Shown here in pieces: positions 9,121 through 16,853 of a DNA stretch of 37,843 nucleotides. Numbering within the stretch: position 1 is the first letter of the stretch; each line of letters begins with the position of its first letter. This DNA is from Psychrobacter sp. UBA3962 (lineage in GTDB: Bacteria; Pseudomonadota; Gammaproteobacteria; Pseudomonadales; Moraxellaceae): contig NZ_DGDC01000044.1 in the NCBI RefSeq assembly GCF_002385225.1, positions 1 to 37,843 of the forward strand. Direction: 5' to 3'. Below the pieces are notes generated by a model. The model ran no database searches and was not told the DNA's origin. It saw only the letters and a list, made by a program, of their open reading frames with translations. The position numbers and the translations under genes are program-made.

Positions 9121-9609
9121 TTAATTACCACGATGATAAGGGTGGTTATTGTTAATACTCATCGCTCGATATAACTGCTCCATCAATACCACACGCACTA
9201 GGGGATGAGGCAGAGTAAGAGGCGATAATGACCATTTAAAGTCAGCTGCTGCCAGTACTTCAGGCGATACGCCATCTGCACCGCCAATGACCAGCGCCAC
9301 ATCATCACCAATTTGCATCGCTTCACTAAGCTTATCAGCCAGCTGCTCGGTGGATAGCATCTTACCTTTAACATCGAGAACCCAAAGCTTTTCACGGGAG
9401 TTACTCTGATGGGTAGTCAAAATAGCTTTGCCTTCTTGCTCACGATATTGTGCCAAATTGGCATCTGACGGGTTTTTGGCACGTTTAGCCGCGGCCAAGT
9501 CGATAATTTCAGTAGTGAGCATGGGCTGAATGCGTTTGTGATACTCATCAAATCCGCTATCGATCCACTTAGGCATCTTACTGCCCACACTTAAAATGCG
9601 TAACTTCAT
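9121..9609 (-). CDS. rlmH: 23S rRNA pseudouridine-1915 N3-methyltransferase RlmH
   Basis: SPOUT-class methyltransferase that acts on pseudouridine 1915 in helix 69 of assembled 70S ribosomes. The 162 residues match the family length (about 155). The knotted SAM-binding site shows as VIGGADG (107-113) and the conserved end HPYHRGN (156-162) is intact, with LPHPLVRVVLMEQLYRA just before it. The start MKLRILSVGSKMP is typical. It is not next to rsfS/nadD as in enterobacteria. Its upstream side faces the 610-bp region with DnaA boxes. Confidence 0.96.
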   Translation of the reverse strand: MKLRILSVGSKMPKWIDSGFDEYHKRIQPMLTTEIIDLAAAKRAKNPSDANLAQYREQEGKAILTTHQSNSREKLWVLDVKGKMLSTEQLADKLSEAMQIGDDVALVIGGADGVSPEVLAAADFKWSLSPLTLPHPLVRVVLMEQLYRAMSINNNHPYHRGN

Positions 9610-10219
9610 AAAAGAAAAAACCTTTTGGTTTAATTAATAGAACTGCTAAAGCTAAAATGTCAACCTTTTGGGGCTTGATTTTCAAACTTATCCACAGCTA
9701 ATTTGAGACTCTTGAGTCAAGCTGTGAAACATTTGAAGCAATACCACAATCACTGATAAATTTTTTATAGTAGCTATTAATTTTAAGCAGTAGCTATTTA
9801 AGTTATTGATTTTATTAATAAAAATAATTGTACAAAAAATGAGCAATTTTATTCAAAGCCGTATGCTGTCTAGGGTATAACTTGTCAAGTATGGGGTTAT
9901 CCACAGAGTTATCCACAGCTTGTGGGGAAAACTCTTAATCCCCTTGCTAGTCATGCGTTTGGCAAGAGTAGTGGATTTAGAAGAACATGAGGAAAGAGCC
10001 GTTATTAGTGACAAATTTAAGGCAAATCAAGCCAAAAATCATAAAGCACTCAATAATAAAGGCTCTTTTTTGGATTAATTGTCAAATGTTCCACATGGTA
10101 AGTTTTATGTTGACCATCAGCTACTGGCTTTGAAATCTAAGTAGGCCACAATAAGTCAAGATAAACTAATACAGATAAACCAACCACTAACAGCCAGGAT
10201 GAGGCTAGGTTTATAACGG
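9610..10219. other. Non-coding region with DnaA-box cluster (origin-like)
   Basis: No convincing gene lies in these 610 bp. The consensus DnaA box TTATCCACA occurs exactly three times on the plus strand: 9688-9696, 9897-9905 and 9909-9917, the last two 12 bp apart. TGTTCCACA (10087-10095) is one mismatch from the relaxed consensus TTWTNCACA, and 9921-9929 is a degenerate box on the minus strand. Between the first and second boxes lies a strongly AT-rich block (about 9755-9850), possibly a duplex-unwinding element, with the 10-mer AGTAGCTATT repeated 20 bp apart (9769, 9789). The layout resembles a bacterial oriC or another DnaA-binding locus. The function is inferred. Confidence 0.5.
9993..10071 (+). 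terminator. Long imperfect hairpin ending in a T-run (terminator or small RNA end)
   Basis: AAAGAGCC-g-TTATTA (9993-10007) pairs with TAATAA-a-GGCTCTTT (10054-10068): 14 of 15 pairs. GTG/CAC inside extends the stem past a 4-nt bulge. The stem encloses about 40 nt and is followed by T to 10071. Read on the plus strand it looks like the 3' end of a structured transcript; on the minus strand, as a trmB terminator, the T-run is short. A 41-codon reading frame (9953-10078) runs through it, but its stop lies after the T-run. Confidence 0.4.
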
Positions 10220-11092
10220 CTAGTCTTTGCTATAAATTAAATCCCAAACTCCGTGGCCGCGATCGATACCTCTTTTTTCAAATTTAGTCATAGGGCGGAA
10301 GTCTGGACGTGGTGTAAAATTTCCTTGGCCTGCGGTATTGGTTAAGCCTTCAAAATTATCTAGCACATCAAGCATCCAAAATGCATAATGTTCCCAATCT
10401 GTCGCTGCATGGAACCAGCCCCCATTTTTGATAACGCGGGTCACAATTTCCATACGTTTTGGGCTGACAAAACGGCGCTTATAATGACGCTTTTTTTGCC
10501 AAGGGTCAGGGAAGTACAGTTGGATACGGTCAATATGGTTCTCAGGCAGTTGCTGCATTAAAGCAATGGCATCCCCATTGATAATCTTTAGGTTGGTCAG
10601 ACCCTCTTCGTTGGCCATAAAGGCGCACTTGCCTATACCCGGCTCATGCACTTCAATGCCTACGAAGTTGCGACTAGGATCGGCTTTGGCCATCTCAATC
10701 AAAGAGCTTCCCATACCAAAACCAATCTCAAAGGTTAACGGGGCATCAGGGCCATTGGGCGTCTGCTTAGTATCTGCAAATAAGGCGCGCAAATCTGTGA
10801 TGTCATCGATAATGCCCTGGCCTCTATCGTCCATAGTATTGACGATGTATTTGGCATAAACAGGGTCCGTTAGCGCTTGCTCGGCATTTTTGTTAAGGTG
10901 GGTACGGCGCTTCATAAAGGTTTTGATTAAGCGTGGGAACGCAGTATCAGCGGCTTCAGATTCAGCTTGATCGTTATTTTGGTCAACGCTACCTTCTGCT
11001 TTAGGATCGATAGCCTTGTCCTTCATATCAGTAGTTTCAGAAGTTGGTAAGCTATCTGTGGTAGGGGTGTTTGGAGTATTCTCAGCGCTCAT
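10220..11092 (-). CDS. trmB: tRNA (guanine-N7-)-methyltransferase TrmB
   Basis: Makes m7G46 in the variable loop of tRNAs using SAM. Motif I EIGFGMGSS and the family signature FPDPWQKKRHYKRR are both intact. I start at the ATG at 11090-11092. The frame stays open for 11 codons further to a TTG at 11125, with no ribosome-binding site seen for either start. From the ATG the protein is 290 residues, against 239 in E. coli. The excess is an acidic Thr/Asn/Asp-rich N-terminus of about 50 residues before the conserved core (FPRLIKTFMKRR), probably disordered. It is divergent from the DUF2628 gene, and its 3' side faces the DnaA-box region. Confidence 0.95.
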   Translation of the reverse strand: MSAENTPNTPTTDSLPTSETTDMKDKAIDPKAEGSVDQNNDQAESEAADTAFPRLIKTFMKRRTHLNKNAEQALTDPVYAKYIVNTMDDRGQGIIDDITDLRALFADTKQTPNGPDAPLTFEIGFGMGSSLIEMAKADPSRNFVGIEVHEPGIGKCAFMANEEGLTNLKIINGDAIALMQQLPENHIDRIQLYFPDPWQKKRHYKRRFVSPKRMEIVTRVIKNGGWFHAATDWEHYAFWMLDVLDNFEGLTNTAGQGNFTPRPDFRPMTKFEKRGIDRGHGVWDLIYSKD

Positions 11093-11292
11093 ATTAAAAA
11101 AATCGTCCACTATTGAGGTTATCAAGTTGAAGGTATTGTGAGGTGAATTAAGCCTATTAAAAAAAGCGTTAAGGCTAAAAAATAAAGTAAGATGGGCGTA
11201 TTATAACGTTAATCCACCTATAAAACGATGTGCAAGCCGTCAAAGTTTGTCTCGACTTAGGTCGCTGATGAGTCATATAAGGTTAAACTGGT

Positions 11293-12234
11293 ATGTTGTT
11301 TATTGAAGAAACTTCGCCACCCCCATTTTATCAAGAGCAGATTACTGATGAAAAACGTACTCAGCTTGATAAGTGGTTTATTGGCAATCGCTCACAAGCT
11401 TATTATTTAAAACGTTTTTCTGAATTTGATTCACAAGGCTATTTATCGGCTAAGTGGAACTGGGCTGCTTTTTTTGCCACTTTTGGTTGGCTGTTATATC
11501 GTAAGCGCTATTTGGATTGTATTGTTTATACTGTGGCAGGCTGGTCCTTTATTCAGTTGAATGTGGTCATTGCCTTAGTGGCTTTTGAATATGCTTTTAT
11601 GTCTTTTGTACCAGATGCCTATCAAATGTTCACCCGCATTGTGATAGCCGCTGTTATCTGGTTGTTTTGGTCAGTAATGGTGGGCAGATGGGCCGATGCT
11701 TATTATTATCGGATGGCAAGGCGTGAGATAGCCGATGTCTTAGCTGATTATCCAAGAGAGCCGGAACAGCAAAAAGCACATTTAAACAAAGAAGGGGGTA
11801 CAAGTCTGGTAGGACTTGGATTCGCTTTTTCTATTTTTATATTTTTATTGTTTGTCATTCAAAATCGCTTTTTACCGTTATATGCTCAGCCCAAGGAGCA
11901 TGGCATAATTCAAGATACTTTTATGCAAACCCGCATAGCAACCGGAGAGATTGAGCAGCAATTTCAGTCTCAAGGCAAATGCCCTATTGACTATAAGCCC
12001 AGTGAGGTGGGAGAGAATCTAGTTTTTGAGGTAGTAGAGCAAACTCCAGCTTTGGGTAATAAGCCTAGTAGCTGTGTGCTGATTGCTACTATAAAAAATG
12101 TTCCTTTCCCCAATCGTAATTTAAATGGACAAAACTACATTATGTATCGTCCTTCTGAGCAGAAGCAGGAAAGATGGCAGTGCATTACCTCATTAAATGA
12201 GAAGAAGAAGCCGCCCATTTGTTCTAGTAGCTAA
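11293..12234 (+). CDS. DUF2628 membrane protein with pilin-like C-terminal domain
   Basis: 313 residues in two parts. Residues 43-150 carry the DUF2628-type pattern (AKWNWAAFFATFGWLLYRKRY) with hydrophobic segments near 56-69, 75-97 and 116-130. After a short linker, a fourth membrane helix (172-190) leads into an amphipathic helix and a soluble domain with four Cys (230, 261, 297, 310). That half resembles a type IV pilin: an 'ATGEIEQQFQSQGKCP' helix end, then SCVLIATIKN, LNGQNYIMY and a final WQC...C pair like the pilin D-region disulfide. The prepilin cleavage motif (GFTLIE-like) is absent, so it is unlikely to be processed as pilin. The pilin likeness is my inference from pattern. Function unknown. 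Confidence 0.7.
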   Translation: MLFIEETSPPPFYQEQITDEKRTQLDKWFIGNRSQAYYLKRFSEFDSQGYLSAKWNWAAFFATFGWLLYRKRYLDCIVYTVAGWSFIQLNVVIALVAFEYAFMSFVPDAYQMFTRIVIAAVIWLFWSVMVGRWADAYYYRMARREIADVLADYPREPEQQKAHLNKEGGTSLVGLGFAFSIFIFLLFVIQNRFLPLYAQPKEHGIIQDTFMQTRIATGEIEQQFQSQGKCPIDYKPSEVGENLVFEVVEQTPALGNKPSSCVLIATIKNVPFPNRNLNGQNYIMYRPSEQKQERWQCITSLNEKKKPPICSSS

Positions 12235-12262
12235 GAGTTAATAGCAGATAATAGTATCTAAA

Positions 12263-14110
12263 CTAAGACTTCTTAGAGAGCCCCACCGCGGTTTCAATCT
12301 CTTCTAAGTCTAGTTTTTTGCCCTCACTGTGATCGGAATCAAATAGACTTTCAAGCTCCATCATTGAGGCCTGTACTGACTCAATAAGCTTAGCCTCATC
12401 TTCGTAGATGGCTTGTTGCTGCTCTAATAGCTGATCATCGTAATCACGGAAGGCTGTGATGGTTTCCCGTGCTTTTTCTGGGGAGATGCCCAGTAGTTCT
12501 AATGACTCGCGCGACATATCAAGGGATGACAGGTAAGTTTCACGCCAGATGTGAGTTATGCCTATTTCGCGTAAACGATAGTAGTGGGCTCGATTTCGAG
12601 CTCGCACCAAGACTTTTAGATGCGGATAGTGGTTATGTAGATAGCGTGCAGTGGCAATCGAACGCTCTACATCATCAATAGCAATGATAAATATTCGGGC
12701 TTTCTCAATCCCTGCAGTTCTTAATATCTGCGGGTTTTGAGGGTTACCATAATAGACTTGGTTACCAAATTTACGCACGAAATCGACTTGGTTGGCAGAG
12801 CTTTCAATGGCGGTAAATTCGATATTATGCATACGTAGCACTCGGCCAATAATCTGACCGACACGGCCAAAGCCTGCAATAATAACCGGGTGTTCATGGT
12901 CAGGAATACTGTCGTACTCTCGGTCCGGCTGTCTTTTTGCAAACCTAGGTTCACCGAATTTCTCAAGCAGCATAAACCCGATAGGGGTTAGGGCCATAGA
13001 GATGGTCACAATTAGGGTAAGCAGATTGGCATGCTCAGGTCTCAGTACGTTTTGGTTGGCAGCAGTGCTAAATAACACAAAAGCAAACTCACCCCCTTGC
13101 GCCAAGGTCACCCCCAGACGAATACTGGTTGGTAAGCGGTTGCCTAGCAGGCGAGCAATAACAGTGACTACCCCAAATTTGATAATCATTAACACAATGG
13201 CCGCGCCAATAATAAAGGCCGGATGTGCCAAGATAAGCTTAACGTCAGTTAACATACCCACTGACATAAAGAACAGACCTAAAAGCAGGCCTTTGAAAGG
13301 CTCAATACTGGCTTCAAGCTCATGGCGATACTCTGAGTCGGCCAATAATACCCCAGTTAAGAATGCTCCAAGCGCCATAGACAGACCGATTTGGCCCATC
13401 AATATAGACACCCCCATCACAATAAATAAAGCCACAGCGGTAATGAGTTCATTGGCACCACTTAGGGCCACAAATTTAAAGAAGGGGCGTACCACATAGC
13501 GGCTAACTAAGAATAATCCGCCAAATACTGCCACTACTTTACCAAAATAAATTAAGTCATAAGTCTGTTCGCGGACCCCTGATAAAAAGGGAATGGCCGC
13601 CAGCAGTGGAATAACTGCAATGTCTTGAAATAGTAAAATGGTAAAGGCTTCACGACCATGAGTGCTAGACAGCTCCTCTTTTTCAGTCAGCACTTGCAGC
13701 ACAAAAGCGGTAGAGGATAACGCCAAACCAAAGCCAACAATAAAGGCAGTATCTAGTTGGAGCGGGGTAAATTGAAAAATAAGGGCCATCAATAACAGGC
13801 CGGTAACCCCAACTTGTAGACCGCCAAAAACAAAAATAGAATGGCGTAGCGCCCATAGCCTCGAGGGTTGAAGCTCAAGACCAATAACGAAAAGTAGCAT
13901 CACCACGCCGAACTCAGAGAAATGCATCAAGCTTTCAGCATCGCCGGCCACATCAAAGACACTTGGGCCAAGCAATAACCCAGTAATCAAGTAACCCAAA
14001 ACCGTAGAGATGTGAAGTCGTTTACCCAGTGGGACTAATAATAATGCCGCCCCTAAGAATATAGTGGCTTGAAGCATTAAGCTAGGTTGAACGAGGGAGG
14101 CTGCAAACAT
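12263..14110 (-). CDS. Kef-type CPA2 monovalent cation:proton antiporter
   Basis: Inner-membrane K+ efflux/H+ antiporter of the KefB/KefC type (615 residues; E. coli KefC 620). Residues 1-380 hold about 12 hydrophobic helices with typical CPA2 segments (HISTVLGYLITGLLLGP, LLFQDIAVIPLLA, GAFLTGVLLADSEYRHELE). An RCK/TrkA-N domain follows at about 405-520 with HPVIIAGFGRVGQ and a DDVERS segment. The C-terminal 90 residues are acidic and helical. In E. coli such channels are gated by glutathione adducts and need KefF/KefG; neither is next door here. It converges on the DUF2628 gene with only 28 bp between stops. Whether it is KefB- or KefC-like cannot be decided. Confidence 0.92.
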   Translation of the reverse strand: MFAASLVQPSLMLQATIFLGAALLLVPLGKRLHISTVLGYLITGLLLGPSVFDVAGDAESLMHFSEFGVVMLLFVIGLELQPSRLWALRHSIFVFGGLQVGVTGLLLMALIFQFTPLQLDTAFIVGFGLALSSTAFVLQVLTEKEELSSTHGREAFTILLFQDIAVIPLLAAIPFLSGVREQTYDLIYFGKVVAVFGGLFLVSRYVVRPFFKFVALSGANELITAVALFIVMGVSILMGQIGLSMALGAFLTGVLLADSEYRHELEASIEPFKGLLLGLFFMSVGMLTDVKLILAHPAFIIGAAIVLMIIKFGVVTVIARLLGNRLPTSIRLGVTLAQGGEFAFVLFSTAANQNVLRPEHANLLTLIVTISMALTPIGFMLLEKFGEPRFAKRQPDREYDSIPDHEHPVIIAGFGRVGQIIGRVLRMHNIEFTAIESSANQVDFVRKFGNQVYYGNPQNPQILRTAGIEKARIFIIAIDDVERSIATARYLHNHYPHLKVLVRARNRAHYYRLREIGITHIWRETYLSSLDMSRESLELLGISPEKARETITAFRDYDDQLLEQQQAIYEDEAKLIESVQASMMELESLFDSDHSEGKKLDLEEIETAVGLSKKS

Positions 14111-14223
14111 TAGCGGTCCTTTTTAGTGGTGCTATTTTTCATATATTAATATGTTGTAAGGAGTTAGGAGGTAACCTGAGCCTTAAGCTACTAGGCCAAT
14201 AATTAATAACCAAGCTAAGACTA

Positions 14224-14931
14224 TCATCGCTTTTTATATACTTTCCAAACCCCATTATCAGCCAAAGGATTGCTATAAGCATCATTGCGCCGTTTGCGTG
14301 GCTTTTGACGGCTATCCACAATCTTAAAATCAGGTAGGGCATGAATAATTAGACCGGTACGATAAAATCTAATACGTTCAGGGCCTAGTAATTTGCCTTT
14401 GTCATTTTTACAAAAGACATAAGCCCGAAGATCGATAAATTCTCTATGGGCTACCAAACGGGCGGTTTCATCGTTTGCAAAGACTTTTTCTAGACGCAAA
14501 CACTCAGCTTCAGTAAACTCCCCACACTTGTCGATTAAAGCCCCAACGGAGCCAAAGTTTTTAGACTCTTTAGCTCGAGTTTTGGTCAAATGTAGCCGCT
14601 GCACATGATAAATAAACTGCGGTATTTCCAAGCTGGCAGGTAACGGCAGATTATCAGGCGGCAAATAAGCGGCTGGGTAAAAGCTTAAGGCACGATCAAT
14701 TAAAGGTTGCCAACGTCTATGATAAGCGGCTATCTCGTCTCTATTACCTTGATATATAGGCATATCTCTGACTTGTTGCAGGATATCTGGGGGGAATTGA
14801 TCTGCTCGAAAAGCAGCAATGTCTGCTTGTAAAGTAGAAAGTAACTCTTTGGCCAGTGACTTACCCTCCTTCGATAAAGGATCTTGGATAATATCTTCTG
14901 GAGCGACAAAAGGGGCAGATCGTCTTGACAT
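14224..14931 (-). CDS. Conserved-looking hypothetical protein, unknown function
   Basis: I do not recognise this 235-residue protein. It is soluble, without signal peptide or membrane helix, rich in Arg/Leu/Pro, and basic at the C-terminus (RQKPRKRRND, then VYKKR at the end). Visible blocks are a YHRRWQPLIDRAL helix near 70, FPAAYLPPDNLPLPASLE, and a central part with two Cys (about 134 and 143). The middle reads as alpha-helical (ECLRLEKVFANDETARLVAHREFIDLR). It lies between kef and der as a separate minus-strand gene. Base and codon use look like the neighbours, so it is probably a genuine lineage-specific gene. Confidence 0.65.
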   Translation of the reverse strand: MSRRSAPFVAPEDIIQDPLSKEGKSLAKELLSTLQADIAAFRADQFPPDILQQVRDMPIYQGNRDEIAAYHRRWQPLIDRALSFYPAAYLPPDNLPLPASLEIPQFIYHVQRLHLTKTRAKESKNFGSVGALIDKCGEFTEAECLRLEKVFANDETARLVAHREFIDLRAYVFCKNDKGKLLGPERIRFYRTGLIIHALPDFKIVDSRQKPRKRRNDAYSNPLADNGVWKVYKKR

Positions 14932-15330
14932 AATTGCTATAGGTTCATTATTAAGAGAGTTAAAACCATGTTATCATAACTGGGCAATCTAACTGCACTA
15001 CTATAAGCTGTGCGCTCTATTATTTTAGCCGCATTCTTTAGCGTAGAAAGCAGTCGATATTTTTCTTTAAAGCCCTTATATAACCCATGGCTTTGATAAA
15101 GAGTGGTTGATCTTTTTGACAAACTGGAAATTATTTTAAGTATTAACTTGTAATAACTCAACTTTAATTTCATTGGCTAAGCTGCTATTAATAATAGTTT
15201 TATTAAGCTTAGACCGTGACAGATTGCTAAAAACCGTGGTTATCCAACCTCCCATTTAATTAATTGACTATAAAGTACTTTGATTTCATTCTCAATTATT
15301 AACACCTTGTAAAACCAAGTGAGATAAAAA
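14932..15330. other. AT-rich divergent promoter region before der
   Basis: A 399-bp gap between the divergent unknown gene (minus) and der (plus). It contains a 78-codon minus-strand frame (14937-15173) that I judge spurious: no ribosome-binding site, AT-driven composition, no recognisable protein features. A TTGACT at about 15263 is a possible -35 for der, without a convincing -10. Nothing else stands out. Confidence 0.5.
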
Positions 15331-16752
15331 ATGTCCATAAAACCTGTCGTTGCCTTAATAGGTCGCCCTAATGTGGGTAAATCGACAATATTTAACCAAA
15401 TGACCAAAACGCGTCAGGCACTAGTCGCTGATTTGTCCGGTCTGACTCGTGACAGACAGTATGGTGATGCTACCTATAACAACAAATCCTTTGTTGTTAT
15501 TGATACTGGCGGTATTGGTGAAGCAGATGATGGTCGTGGTGGTATTGATGACTATATGTCTGCCCAATCGCATACTGCCATCCATGAAGCTGATATTATT
15601 GTATTCGTGGTGGATGCTCGTGCCGGTATGATTGGCGCAGATGCTGAAATCGGAAAAATGCTACACACCCTAGGCAAGCCTGTGTATCTGGTAGCCAATA
15701 AAATTGATGGGGTACACGATGCCGCTCCCGCTGAGTTCTATGCTCTAGGCTTGGGAGAGCCATATCCAATGACCGCCAGTCATGGTCGTGGTATTGCCAA
15801 CTTATTAGATGACCTTACTGAAGATATGCCTGAGGATGTCGAGGAAGAGCAGCAAGATGGTTTAAAGCTTGCCATTATTGGTCGTCCTAATGTGGGTAAA
15901 TCTACCTTAGTAAACCGTATGCTAGGCGAAGATAGGGTTGTGGTATATGACATGCCTGGCACCACACGCGACAGTATTTATATCCCTTATGAGCGTAACG
16001 GCAAGAGCTATGTCCTTATTGACACAGCAGGTGTCCGTCGCCGTGGCCGTATCGATGAAAAAGTAGAAAAGTTCTCGGTTATTAAAACCTTGCAAGCGAT
16101 TAAAGATTCTAATGTGGTCGTTGCGGTTATTGATGCGCAAGAAGGTATTGTTGACCAAGATTTACATATGCTAGGCTATGCGCTAGATGCTGGCCGCGCT
16201 ATCGTGGTAGCGATTAATAAATGGGATGGTCTATCAGAGGATCAAAAAGACTTAATTCGCTTCGAGCTTGATCGCCGCTTTAGCTTTATTCCTTATGTCA
16301 AAGTGCATTTTATTTCGGCGCTACATGGCACCAACGTAGGTAACTTATATCCCTCGATTCATAAAGCTTATGAGTCCTCAATGTTCAAAGTATCTACTAG
16401 CCGTTTGACCCAAATTCTAGAAGATGCTGTGGCAGCTAATCCGCCTCCTATGTCAGGGGGACGCCGCATCAAGTTACGTTATGCTCACTTAGGCGGTCAT
16501 AACCCACCGATTATTGTGATTCATGGTAATCAGACCGGTTCGTTACCAAAAAGCTATCAACGCTATTTGGAAAACGAATTCCGTAAAGTGTTTAAGTTAG
16601 AAGGAACCCCATTAAGGGTTGAATTTAAACTCAACACCAACCCTTATGCCGGAAAGAAAACCACTTCTTCCAAAAAGCAAAGACCTGGAGTGTCAGAGGC
16701 CCGTCAGAAACGCCGTGATATGAAGTACAAAAAAGGGTCGCATAAGCGTTAG
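15331..16752 (+). CDS. der: Ribosome biogenesis GTPase Der (EngA)
   Basis: Essential GTPase with two tandem G domains, needed for 50S subunit maturation. G domain 1: P-loop GRPNVGKST (11-19), DTGG at 58, NKID at 123. G domain 2: a second GRPNVGKST (184-192), DTAG at 231, NKWD at 296. A KH-like C-terminal domain follows (about 355-445), ending in the basic tail MKYKKGSHKR. At 473 residues the length is normal. The acidic linker between G domains (EDMPEDVEEEQQ) is typical. It is monocistronic, upstream of a strong palindromic terminator shared with the convergent carboxypeptidase gene; bamB/hisS, frequent neighbours elsewhere, are absent. Confidence 0.97.
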   Translation: MSIKPVVALIGRPNVGKSTIFNQMTKTRQALVADLSGLTRDRQYGDATYNNKSFVVIDTGGIGEADDGRGGIDDYMSAQSHTAIHEADIIVFVVDARAGMIGADAEIGKMLHTLGKPVYLVANKIDGVHDAAPAEFYALGLGEPYPMTASHGRGIANLLDDLTEDMPEDVEEEQQDGLKLAIIGRPNVGKSTLVNRMLGEDRVVVYDMPGTTRDSIYIPYERNGKSYVLIDTAGVRRRGRIDEKVEKFSVIKTLQAIKDSNVVVAVIDAQEGIVDQDLHMLGYALDAGRAIVVAINKWDGLSEDQKDLIRFELDRRFSFIPYVKVHFISALHGTNVGNLYPSIHKAYESSMFKVSTSRLTQILEDAVAANPPPMSGGRRIKLRYAHLGGHNPPIIVIHGNQTGSLPKSYQRYLENEFRKVFKLEGTPLRVEFKLNTNPYAGKKTTSSKKQRPGVSEARQKRRDMKYKKGSHKR

Positions 16753-16779
16753 TTGCGAATTTAGTAAACACAATTTAAT

Positions 16780-16815
16780 AAAAAGAGGGGCTGTCCTAGG
16801 ACAGCCCCTCTTTTT
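16780..16815. terminator. Bidirectional intrinsic terminator between der and the carboxypeptidase gene
   Basis: A perfect palindrome centred at 16797/16798: GAGGGGCTGTCCT and its reverse complement, flanked by five A on the left and T on the right. This is the strongest hairpin in the window and can terminate both convergent genes. Confidence 0.92.
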
Positions 16816-16853
16816 TTAGCTCTAAGATCTTTAGCTCTATATTATTTTATGGC

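Noticed and set aside
9953..10078. 41-codon plus-strand frame as a firm small gene
   Set aside because: No ribosome-binding site, and its stop lies beyond the T-run of a strong hairpin. Kept only as an alternative reading in the findings.
13002..13499. Plus-strand 165-codon frame
   Set aside because: Antisense to the membrane part of the Kef antiporter; its length reflects the composition of hydrophobic codons on the other strand.
14937..15173. 78-codon minus-strand frame upstream of the unknown gene
   Set aside because: No ribosome-binding site, AT-rich composition typical of the intergenic DNA, no recognisable protein features.
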